From: DATFYP01 sp035626235
GTDB lineage: Archaea; Thermoproteota; Nitrososphaeria; Nitrososphaerales; Gagatemarchaeaceae
Assembly: GCA_035626235.1 (NCBI GenBank)
Contig: DASPOB010000021.1
Location: forward strand, 1 to 5,923
Direction: 5' to 3'
Length of the DNA stretch: 5,923 nucleotides
The position numbers and the translations under genes are program-made. Below the pieces are notes generated by a model. It searched no databases and was not told where the DNA came from. It saw nothing but the letters and a program-made list of their open reading frames with translations. Positions 1-4,645 of this stretch are shown here, piece by piece; position 1 is the stretch's first letter; each line of letters starts with the position of its first letter.

Positions 1-1611
1 GAAGACCGCACTCTGGAACTCTTGCGAAGTGACGGCGACGTTTGGGTAATTCTCCCCCCAGCGCCATATGACCTTCCAGTACGAGTTCTGCCCCGACACA
101 CTCGTCGCGTGGGGGATGCATGTCCAGGCATCTTCCGATGAAGTGGAGGGGCAGTTGAACGATACCCGCCAGCCTCCTCGACCAATAGGATAACGGCTCA
201 TGACGCCGAATTGGAAGAAGTATGCAGCCTTCTGCTCGCTCAGCGAGACTCCGCCAGAGACCCCTGTGTTGAAGTCGCGGTTCTCCGGCGCCGGCGCGGC
301 GAACCAGGTGAAGTTGGCGAAGGGCCCGTCCTCCAACGAGTATGCCCACCGGAGCTCGCCCCCGTTCCACTCCATCCTGAGCGTGACATTCTCGTCCAAG
401 GACTGTTGCCCCAGTTGCTTCTCCGCCGACACGAGAAGAACCTTCCAGGAGTGGCCTCCGCACGCCGCGTTGTCGTCGCAGGCCTCCCATCCGCTTGCCG
501 CCAGAGATTCATTGCCGTCGTGGAACAGGTAGAGGTCGAACCTATACGCATAGTCGATGCCGTCGACGCAGCACCCAGGGGAGTGAACGCCGATTCCCCC
601 TGCTAGGAAGTTATCTGGCTGTATCACTGCGGCGTCCGTCCCCGCGAAGTTCAGTGTGACCTGGGCGCCGCCAGCATGCCCCTGGGGGGTGTCCATGAAC
701 GCGCCATAGTAGACCGGGGTTCCAATTGACATTCTGTCCTGGGCTGAGGGGGCAGCAGTCGGGACTACCCCGCTGACCGCGTCAGGGATTACGACCAGGG
801 TCATGAGCAGGACAAGGGCGAGCGAGACACAAAGCGGGAAAGAGACTGATAGCCGAAAGCGCCTCTTGACAACGCGCTCCGGAGCGGCGAAGACGGCCCC
901 CGCGGCTCCCCCGACCGTGGCAGAAGCCGCCATGAGCAGGATGTCGAAGGTCAGTCCGTCGAGGTATGCGTAGGCTATCCCGGCAGACAAGGCGAACGTC
1001 AGCACCAGGGCGGCTGGTGCCACGATTGACGCGTACCCCCTTCCAATGGCCGGGGCCGAGGCAGCGGAGGTTGCGAACGCAACCAGGAAGAGGACAACCA
1101 CGGACGCCCAGGGGTCGAAGGGTGTGAGCAACTTGGCCCCGGCGAAGGTGAAGATCACGGGGTACCACGCTACGGCGACGAAGCCTGCCGACGCTGCCAG
1201 GGCCGCGCTCCAGCCACTCCTCCCGCCCTGGGCGGAGGCTGCAGTGCCGATAGACGCCCCTGACACACCAACCGCCCCTAGAAACACAGCCAACCTGACC
1301 GGTTCGAGCCCGTCGGGGGCCGCCGAGTAGCAGACGCTAGGGTCGCAGAGCGCAAACACCCCGGCCATGAGCGAGAGCACCGCTGCCGACTGGGTGATGA
1401 CTGCCAGGCGGAAGCTCTTGAGGAATGCCCCCGCCGCCACCGAGCCCACCAGGGCGCTGATGATGAAAACTTCCAACCTCAGCCCCGATATGGTGTAGAA
1501 CGCGGGGTTTCTGCCCAGGAAGTAGTAGTTCGCGAGGCGCTCGGTCCCATACATCGGTGCAAAGGTCCAGATGAACGGAAGAAGCGGCCGGATCGCCGAC
1601 CTCCATCGCAT
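1..1611 (-). CDS. Polytopic membrane protein with large Cys-containing outer domain (C-terminus beyond window)
   Basis: I read this frame by hand: no stop occurs from the ATG at 1611 to base 1, giving 537 residues and no C-terminus. About eight hydrophobic segments lie near residues 46-66, 70-88, 105-124, 135-157, 168-186, 196-216, 222-242 and 255-276. After about residue 290 the chain becomes polar and Trp/Tyr-rich, with Cys at 347, 348, 378, 384, 487 and 498, which could form disulfides. The only N-x-S/T sequons I noticed (N367, N408, N433) are in this part, which fits an extracytoplasmic domain glycosylated in archaea. An in-frame stop lies just upstream at 1633-1635. No Shine-Dalgarno site precedes the ATG, but an ATTATTAG box lies about 25 nt upstream, so a leaderless start is plausible. 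I do not recognise a family; a cell-surface or sensory role is only a guess. That it is coding is well supported by the length of the open frame and the membrane/outer layout. Confidence 0.85.
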   Translation of the reverse strand, partial: MRWRSAIRPLLPFIWTFAPMYGTERLANYYFLGRNPAFYTISGLRLEVFIISALVGSVAAGAFLKSFRLAVITQSAAVLSLMAGVFALCDPSVCYSAAPDGLEPVRLAVFLGAVGVSGASIGTAASAQGGRSGWSAALAASAGFVAVAWYPVIFTFAGAKLLTPFDPWASVVVLFLVAFATSAASAPAIGRGYASIVAPAALVLTFALSAGIAYAYLDGLTFDILLMAASATVGGAAGAVFAAPERVVKRRFRLSVSFPLCVSLALVLLMTLVVIPDAVSGVVPTAAPSAQDRMSIGTPVYYGAFMDTPQGHAGGAQVTLNFAGTDAAVIQPDNFLAGGIGVHSPGCCVDGIDYAYRFDLYLFHDGNESLAASGWEACDDNAACGGHSWKVLLVSAEKQLGQQSLDENVTLRMEWNGGELRWAYSLEDGPFANFTWFAAPAPENRDFNTGVSGGVSLSEQKAAYFFQFGVMSRYPIGRGGWRVSFNCPSTSSEDAWTCIPHATSVSGQNSYWKVIWRWGENYPNVAVTSQEFQSAVF

Positions 1612-1632
1612 AAGGAGAGAGCGCTCCGAGTT

Positions 1633-1640
1633 CTAATAAT
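1633..1640 (-). promoter_or_regulatory. Weak TATA-like box for the membrane protein gene
   Basis: The minus strand reads ATTATTAG, centred about 25 nt before the ATG at 1611. That is the usual distance from an archaeal TATA box to the transcription start, so the mRNA would begin at or next to the ATG. The match to the TATA consensus is only partial. Confidence 0.35.
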
Positions 1641-1694
1641 CCATTGTTACCTTGACAGGATAGGATTGTAAGTCAGTCGTTGGAGCGTCGGGAT

Positions 1695-1970
1695 ATGCAA
1701 CGGTACTGGGTCTACATCCTCCGCTGCTCTGACGGGTCACTCTACACGGGGGCCACCGCCGACGTCGAAAGGAGGATTCTGCGCCACAGCGCCGGGCGGG
1801 GTTCGAAGTACACCCGCTCGAGGCTCCCGGTGACGTTTGCCTACCTGGAGGAAGCGGCGAGCAGGGGTCAGGCCCTTAGGCGGGAGTCAGCGATAAAAAA
1901 GCTGAGCAGGACCCAAAAGCTCCTCCTGTGCAGGTCTCGCCCGGCGAGGCCTCCGCAAAGCTTGCGCTAG
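1695..1970 (+). CDS. GIY-YIG nuclease domain protein, UPF0213/YhbQ-like
   Basis: This 91-aa protein is a nearly bare GIY-YIG domain. The N-terminus gives the two hallmark strands, VYILRC (residues 6-11, the GIY position) and SLYTG (15-19, the YIG position). These are followed by the conserved Arg in DVERRI (R26/R27), His31, the G-x-KYTR segment (36-41), and the helix LRRESAIKKL with the metal-binding Glu at E64. The order and length match the UPF0213/YhbQ branch, whose members are small single-domain proteins of about 80-100 aa with poorly defined roles in DNA processing or repair. A TTG at 1680 could extend the protein by five residues. I chose the ATG at 1695 because the domain begins immediately there. 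The C-terminal 12 residues are Arg/Pro-rich and outside the domain. The gene is divergent from the membrane protein gene. The family is commoner in bacteria, so past transfer is possible. Confidence 0.88.
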   Translation: MQRYWVYILRCSDGSLYTGATADVERRILRHSAGRGSKYTRSRLPVTFAYLEEAASRGQALRRESAIKKLSRTQKLLLCRSRPARPPQSLR

Positions 1971-2219
1971 CCTCTCCGAACCAACGGATTCTCTATTGGT
2001 GGTGTTGTCCTCACTTGCCGAGAGTAGTTAGCGAATTGTGCCAATGCTTCTAACCAAGCCCAATCAGGGAGGAGCCATTGCAACGGGAGGCACGCCGAAG
2101 AACCCAGAAGTCGACGCTACGGGCATCCGTTTGCAGGAAGGAATGATCCCCTCTGCCCTTCGTGGAGCCCGCTCCCTGTCCGACGCACGAAAGATGGATT
2201 TGAGATACATAACTGTCTA
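1971..2219. other. Intergenic stretch with one weak small ORF
   Basis: A short inverted repeat (ACCAA at 1980-1984, TTGGT at 1996-2000) follows the GIY-YIG stop and could form a small hairpin. A plus-strand frame starting GTG at 2038 (or ATG at 2044) runs to TAA at 2218-2220 and overlaps the next ATG as TAATG, an arrangement seen with translational coupling. Its 60 residues show no motif I recognise. Third-position GC is about 58%, close to the next frame over, so composition does not support it. I leave it unannotated as a gene. Confidence 0.4.
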
Positions 2220-2597
2220 ATGGAGACAGTTCCCCATGCATGGGTCACGTTGGCACCGCACAAGAGAACGCAAAGAAAGGACTCCTCTCAAATCGATGCC
2301 GTTCTCACCATTGAAGGCTCTCCGAGCGAATTCACCGGAGAATGTGAAATACAACGAACCCCGAACGGGTATTTCTGTAGGAAGCACAGGCGTCCGGTCG
2401 AAAGGGACGCTACGAGATGCGACTCGTTCGTGAGGCGGCGCTCCTTCGAGAATTACGAGGACATCGCTCAGCGATTTGTTGAAGAATATGTCAGGAACGT
2501 CTTAGGAATAGAGAAGGGTAAGAACTACAGAAGACTTGTGGGCTGGATTGCTGACGCCCCCTCGCCTGACCTTGAGGACTCGACACAACAGGAGTAA
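2220..2597 (+). CDS. Hypothetical 125-aa protein with CCHC-like metal-binding pattern
   Basis: I do not recognise a family. The 125-residue product has a polar, charged composition typical of a soluble protein. A central cluster of C42, C53, H56 and C67 (C-x10-C-x2-H-x10-C) could bind zinc. It is followed by a probable amphipathic helix around residues 76-96 (acidic, with YED, VEEYV) and a basic patch (KGKNYRR, 100-105). No signal peptide or membrane segment is seen. The start is the first ATG in this frame; the frame stays open upstream to 2028 but has no ATG, GTG or TTG there. No clear Shine-Dalgarno site precedes it. A hairpin (2648-2663) lies 50 bp after the stop. It is the first of several small Cys/His-containing genes on this strand. 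That it is a real gene is likely but not certain. Confidence 0.55.
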   Translation: METVPHAWVTLAPHKRTQRKDSSQIDAVLTIEGSPSEFTGECEIQRTPNGYFCRKHRRPVERDATRCDSFVRRRSFENYEDIAQRFVEEYVRNVLGIEKGKNYRRLVGWIADAPSPDLEDSTQQE

Positions 2598-2647
2598 CCC
2601 CCAGGTCCTAACGACGTCCGTTTGCGTGAGAGACTAATCCGCCCGTC

Positions 2648-2663
2648 CTGCCTCTCGAGGCAG
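2648..2663 (+). terminator. Hairpin, possible transcription terminator or 3' end
   Basis: CTGCCTC at 2648-2654 is the exact reverse complement of GAGGCAG at 2657-2663, with only TC between. In RNA this would fold as a 5-6 bp stem with a small loop. A short T-run (TTT) follows. It lies 50 bp after the stop of the 125-aa gene. Archaeal terminators rely more on T-runs than on stems, so the role is uncertain. Confidence 0.35.
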
Positions 2664-2763
2664 TTTCGCAATCGCGACGGCAAGGTCTCGGCATCGTCTT
2701 AGAGTCGGGCCTCAGATTCAGTGACCCCTTTCCCCCTGCAAAATGCGTCGAAGCTGCTAGGGT

Positions 2764-2771
2764 CTTTTATC
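2764..2771 (+). promoter_or_regulatory. TATA-like box, leaderless promoter for the 2794 gene
   Basis: CTTTTATC is centred about 26 nt before the ATG at 2794, and no Shine-Dalgarno site intervenes. This is the expected geometry for an archaeal leaderless mRNA, and it supports the ATG at 2794 as a true start. Confidence 0.5.
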
Positions 2772-2793
2772 GGGACTGGGCCCTTCAGGAATC

Positions 2794-3102
2794 ATGCTTC
2801 GGCCTGAGAAATGCGGCTATCGGTCTAACGACTGGCCGGCGAACCATGCCTGCGTCAAATCAAAGGGGCACATGAGCCGACACCTTTGCTGGTGCGGGGC
2901 GCCTCATGAGCAAGGCAACCACTCGGGGCGCTGGGAGGACTACATGAAGCCAGAGTTCAAGGGGAAAAGAAGTGATGGACAAGCGCGAGCAGCACAATTT
3001 CTGGTACTACGACCACGACGGGTGTCGGTTTTGCAAGATGAAGAGCGGGAGGCTGTGAATCGTCTAACCGAATCCGAAGTCCATAATCACCTAATCACCT
3101 AA
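2794..3102 (+). CDS. Small Cys/His-rich putative zinc-binding protein, probably frameshifted
   Basis: As read, the frame gives 102 residues. The first 60 are dense in possible metal ligands: C7, H18, C20, H26, H30, C32, C34, H38 and H43, including HLCWCG (30-35). That suggests a zinc-finger fold, though I cannot name the family. From about residue 59 the quality drops. The codons become A-ending (about 9 of 27 third positions are G/C over 2974-3054), while the next frame over the same bases has 24 of 27 and encodes another CxxC motif ending at 3058. Skipping one base in the GGGGAAAA run at 2961-2968 would join the two halves into a protein of about 87 aa with both Cys clusters. So the true product probably ends at 3058, either through a real frameshift, a programmed slip, or a sequencing error. 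A leaderless TATA box supports the start. Confidence 0.5.
   Translation: MLRPEKCGYRSNDWPANHACVKSKGHMSRHLCWCGAPHEQGNHSGRWEDYMKPEFKGKRSDGQARAAQFLVLRPRRVSVLQDEEREAVNRLTESEVHNHLIT
2975..3058 (+). CDS. 27-residue CxxC reading frame, likely 3' part of the preceding gene
   Basis: This short frame (ATG at 2975, stop TGA at 3056-3058) encodes 27 residues rich in aromatic and charged amino acids, ending with the DGCRFCKMKSG segment (CxxC). Third codon positions are G or C in 24 of 27 codons, matching the GC-rich genes of the window and unlike the overlapping frame. An AAGGGG stretch about 10 nt upstream could act as a Shine-Dalgarno site if it is a separate small protein. I prefer the view that it is the displaced C-terminal part of the 2794 gene. 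Confidence 0.35.
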   Translation: MDKREQHNFWYYDHDGCRFCKMKSGRL

Positions 3103-3110
3103 ATCACCTA
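3086..3110. repeat. Three short direct repeats, ATCACCTA
   Basis: ATCACCTA occurs at 3086-3093, 3094-3101 and 3103-3110. A degenerate fourth copy (ATTACCGTA) follows at 3111-3119. The array lies between the Cys/His-rich gene and the C2H2-like gene and carries TAA stops. Confidence 0.75.
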
Positions 3111-3151
3111 ATTACCGTAAATGCTGATGTCCAGCACTAGTTAACGGCAGA

Positions 3152-3376
3152 ATGGAACAAGCCATCGGAATCATGGAATGCGACGCCTGTCTAGACATAC
3201 TTCGGGCTGGACTCCAAAGCAAGGAGAACAAGGCAGAATGGGAAAAAGCATACAACCTGCACCTGGCCTCGGCCCATGGCACTCATCTTGCCGCCCAGGT
3301 GGAGGCTCCTTCGACTCGCGAGCAACTCCAGGAGTTCTGGAGGACGTTCAGGCTTCCCGAGAACGCCAGTGTGTAG
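3152..3376 (+). CDS. Small C2H2-type zinc finger-like protein
   Basis: The 74-aa product contains C10-x2-C13 and H37-x4-H42, a CX2C-X23-HX4H pattern. It resembles a classical C2H2 finger in its ends (CDAC and HLASAH) but has a longer central spacer with a Lys/Glu-rich helix (residues 21-35). The remaining 30 residues are polar, with a probable helix (EQLQEFWRTF, 57-66). Such single-finger proteins occur in archaea and archaeal viruses, often as suspected DNA- or RNA-binding regulators; the target here is unknown. ATG at 3152 is used. ATG at 3173, two codons before the first Cys, is an alternative start that would keep the whole finger. No clear Shine-Dalgarno site is visible. A hairpin follows the stop by 11 bp. 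Codon use is mildly GC-biased, as expected of a real gene here. Confidence 0.6.
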   Translation: MEQAIGIMECDACLDILRAGLQSKENKAEWEKAYNLHLASAHGTHLAAQVEAPSTREQLQEFWRTFRLPENASV

Positions 3377-3387
3377 GAGCACCATCA

Positions 3388-3415
3388 TTCTCAGGCGTAG
3401 ATCAAGTCCTGAGGA
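3388..3415 (+). terminator. Hairpin after the C2H2-like gene
   Basis: TTCTCAGG at 3388-3395 pairs with CCTGAGGA at 3408-3415 (8 bp with one G-T wobble) around a 12-nt loop. It lies 11 bp after the stop at 3376. No T-run follows, so this may be an mRNA 3' structure rather than a true terminator. Confidence 0.35.
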
Positions 3416-3482
3416 GACTTGGCGTCTGATTCGTTCATGCAGAGGCATTGCTGGTAAAGAGAATTGTGCCGCTCGGTCTTGA

Positions 3483-3492
3483 TATCGCGATA
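3483..3492. promoter_or_regulatory. Perfect 10-bp palindrome upstream of the zinc-ribbon gene promoter
   Basis: TATCGCGATA is a perfect palindrome ending 21 bp before the TATA-like box at 3514. A dimeric regulator could bind there, but a 10-bp palindrome can also occur by chance and no second copy was noticed. Confidence 0.25.
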
Positions 3493-3513
3493 AACTGAGA
3501 ATCATGTGTGAGC

Positions 3514-3521
3514 CTTAAAAG
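3514..3521 (+). promoter_or_regulatory. TATA-like box, leaderless promoter for the zinc-ribbon gene
   Basis: CTTAAAAG is centred about 27 nt before the TTG at 3545. The frame has an in-frame stop at 3509-3511 and no other start codon before 3545. Promoter position and reading frame therefore both point to a leaderless mRNA starting with TTG. Confidence 0.5.
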
Positions 3522-3544
3522 AAGAGAAGTCCCGCAGATCGCCG

Positions 3545-3883
3545 TTGGCCTTCTGTCCGAACTGCGGCAAGGAGGTCTCCCCTGAAGCGTTCATGTGCCC
3601 GAACTGTGGGCATCCCCTCAGACAACCCCCGCCCCCACCCGAACCTAAGGAGCCTGTCAGCGCGGCATGGTGGCTGCTGCCAATCTTCCTCGCTTGGATT
3701 GGAGGACTCATCGGTTATATCGTGCTGAAGGACAGGAACCGCAGCACCGCTACGCATATCCTAATCTTCGGAGTTATCTGGACGTTCCTAGGCGCAATTG
3801 TCTTGGTCGCAATAGCAGGACTCATCTTCGGACTTTTCGGTGCGTTCACCACGGTCAGCACGGTCACATCCACGCTTCCGTAG
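3545..3883 (+). CDS. Zinc-ribbon protein with two transmembrane helices
   Basis: The 112-aa product starts with a compact zinc ribbon: C4-x2-C7 and C18-x2-C21, each followed by Gly (CPNCGKE, CPNCGHP). A Pro-rich linker follows (residues 28-36). Two hydrophobic helices come next: about 41-60, and about 72-101, which is long and may be extended or bent. A basic loop KDRNR (62-66) separates them, with a short Thr/Ser-rich tail. This layout of a cytosolic N-terminal zinc ribbon plus membrane helices is common among uncharacterised archaeal proteins; the function is unknown. The start is TTG, the only start codon after the in-frame stop at 3509-3511. Because the ribbon begins at residue 4, little could be missing. 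A TATA-like box sits at leaderless distance. The stop codon lies in the loop of a small hairpin (3875-3890). Confidence 0.85.
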   Translation: MAFCPNCGKEVSPEAFMCPNCGHPLRQPPPPPEPKEPVSAAWWLLPIFLAWIGGLIGYIVLKDRNRSTATHILIFGVIWTFLGAIVLVAIAGLIFGLFGAFTTVSTVTSTLP

Positions 3884-3890
3884 TCGGAGG
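3875..3890 (+). terminator. Small hairpin spanning the zinc-ribbon gene stop codon
   Basis: CTTCCG at 3875-3880 can pair with CGGAGG at 3885-3890 (6 bp, one wobble), with the loop TAGT holding the stop codon. No T-run follows. Weak candidate for a 3' structure. Confidence 0.25.
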
Positions 3891-3996
3891 AGCCATCTAT
3901 TCATCCAGCCTACGGGGAATCTCGCGGGACGGTCACGCTTTCGCGCTTCCTGACCAGAATGTATCTTCCTTGGTTATTTGGCGACTTCACCTTGAG

Positions 3997-4004
3997 TATT
4001 TAAA
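3997..4004 (+). promoter_or_regulatory. Strong archaeal TATA box with no downstream protein gene
   Basis: TATTTAAA is the best TATA match in the window. On the plus strand it predicts a transcript start near 4026. Because TTTAAA is symmetric, it could also work leftward, with a start near 3975. No protein gene begins at either place, so the product on the plus strand would be an RNA. Confidence 0.5.
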
Positions 4005-4025
4005 GGGCGAACTTCGTGCGGGAAC

Positions 4026-4200
4026 CAACGATTCAGCAAGCAGGGAGGAGACTTTCAGGTGCGGGGGGGTAAATCAGCCAAACCGCCGCCGGGGCTCCCT
4101 AATTCGAACTGGAGACTTGAGTCGTCCGCGCTAAGACTTCGTCTCTTCGGTCAAAGCCGCCGCTAGCCTTTGTTGCCCTCGTAGAGTCAAAGGGCTGGTA
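4026..4200 (+). ncRNA. Candidate structured non-coding RNA
   Basis: The start is inferred from the TATA box at 3997-4004 and the end is a guess. Possible pairings: AGGGAG (4042-4047) with CTCCCT (4095-4100); CTCC (4095-4098) with GGAG (4111-4114); GAGAC (4112-4116) with GTCTC (4141-4145); AGAC (4134-4137) with GTCT (4141-4144); and AGCCTTTG (4165-4172) with CAAAGGGCT (4188-4196, one bulge). Some of these exclude each other. I found no match to tRNA, 5S, SRP or RNase P RNA. This is a hypothesis from promoter position and self-complementarity only. Confidence 0.25.
4165..4196 (-). terminator. Hairpin downstream of alba
   Basis: AGCCTTTG (4165-4172) pairs with CAAAGGGCT (4188-4196) with one bulged G. 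It sits 16 bp beyond the alba stop on the minus strand and could mark the transcript end. The CTTTG arm can instead pair with CAAAG at 4152-4156. No long T-run is present. Confidence 0.3.
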
Positions 4201-4211
4201 GAGTTTCGAGG

Positions 4212-4598
4212 CTATTTGCCGACGACTATCTCGATCGAGGAGATGTTCCTTGTTTCTGGGCCTTCGCCAACGACCTCGGTGCTTATGCCGATGTCCTTGA
4301 CCTTGAACTGGCCGTTGCCCAGCCGTTTTGTGACGATCTCTGCGACGTCCACCGCTCTGCTGATGGCCATGCCCCTCGCCTTCACGACAACTTCGCCGGC
4401 CTGGGTGAGCTGGATGAGTGCGCTCATTGCGTAGTTCATCACAGGCTTCTGGCCCACGAAGATGTGGTTGTAAGGCGCTGACCTCTGGGCTGGTGCGGTC
4501 TGCTGAGCCGGTGCTGTGGCCGGTTCCGCGGCCTTTTGTCCCTCTGATTCGTTTGTGTCGGATTTCTTTCTTGGCATACGACTGACCTTGTTCGGCAT
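4212..4598 (-). CDS. albA: DNA/RNA-binding protein Alba
   Basis: Alba is an abundant archaeal nucleic-acid-binding protein that coats DNA as dimers and also binds RNA. The 128-aa product carries the whole Alba domain at about residues 44-128: HIFVGQKPVMNYAMSAL (45-61), VVVKARGMAISRAVD (70-84) and the C-terminal strand ISSIEIVVGK (119-128). The Lys-Lys pair of Sulfolobus Alba, where K16 is the acetylated residue, is Gln-Lys here (Q50, K51). The first 43 residues form a polar, Ala/Pro/Gln/Thr-rich tail with a basic start, absent from the roughly 90-100 aa classical forms and probably disordered. Start is ambiguous. ATG at 4598 follows GGTGAGGAGG closely, but the TATA box at 4614-4620 predicts transcription from about 4591. 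That would favour ATG at 4577 (residue 8), which has AAGGTCA just before it. Either way the domain is complete. It is 47 bp downstream of the dehydrogenase gene. Confidence 0.95.
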   Translation of the reverse strand: MPNKVSRMPRKKSDTNESEGQKAAEPATAPAQQTAPAQRSAPYNHIFVGQKPVMNYAMSALIQLTQAGEVVVKARGMAISRAVDVAEIVTKRLGNGQFKVKDIGISTEVVGEGPETRNISSIEIVVGK

Positions 4599-4613
4599 GG
4601 CCTCCTCACCGCG

Positions 4614-4620
4614 TATATAA
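4614..4620 (-). promoter_or_regulatory. TATA box of alba
   Basis: The minus strand reads TTATATA between the dehydrogenase stop and the alba start. It predicts transcription from about 4591, so alba likely has its own strong promoter in addition to any read-through from rpo6 and the dehydrogenase gene. Confidence 0.55.
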
Positions 4621-4645
4621 CCGCTATGGGCACGTTGGTCTGTTT

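Larger units (their letters stand above)
2598..2793. other. Intergenic region with hairpin and promoter
   Basis: No reading frame here looks coding. It holds a hairpin at 2648-2663, a possible end of the upstream transcript, and a TATA-like box at 2764-2771 serving the next gene. Confidence 0.5.
3884..4211. other. 328-bp gap without a convincing protein gene
   Basis: The open frames crossing this gap show no protein-like composition or motif; the one on the plus strand is a shadow continuing out of the zinc-ribbon gene. The gap holds a strong TATA box (3997-4004), a run of seven G (4063-4069), an 8-bp direct repeat GGAGACTT (4047-4054 and 4111-4118) and several inverted repeats. I consider a non-coding RNA the best explanation for the right half. 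I see nothing in 3891-3990. Confidence 0.5.

Noticed and set aside
240..551. Minus-strand frame of 103 codons
   Set aside because: It lies inside the long membrane-protein frame in another phase and has the Arg/Thr/Ser-rich look of a shadow.
782..1168. Minus-strand frame of 128 codons
   Set aside because: Overlaps the membrane-helix part of the long frame out of phase; Arg/Pro/Gly-rich with no motif.
2038..2220. Small plus-strand frame (60 aa) ending TAATG at the next gene
   Set aside because: The overlap is suggestive, but there is no motif, no clear promoter or Shine-Dalgarno site, and its codon bias is no better than the neighbouring frame.
3191..3505. Minus-strand frame of 104 codons opposite the C2H2-like gene
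   Set aside because: Composition is typical of an antisense shadow, and the plus-strand frame has a clear Cys/His pattern.
4091..4125. Possible tRNA T-arm on the minus strand (TTCGAAT with flanking complementarity)
   Set aside because: The stem next to the loop does not pair correctly (the G53-C61 equivalent is missing), and no acceptor or D-arm partner was found within reach on either strand.
4026..4200. Known housekeeping RNA (RNase P, SRP, 5S)
   Set aside because: None of the conserved sequence blocks I know for these RNAs could be found.
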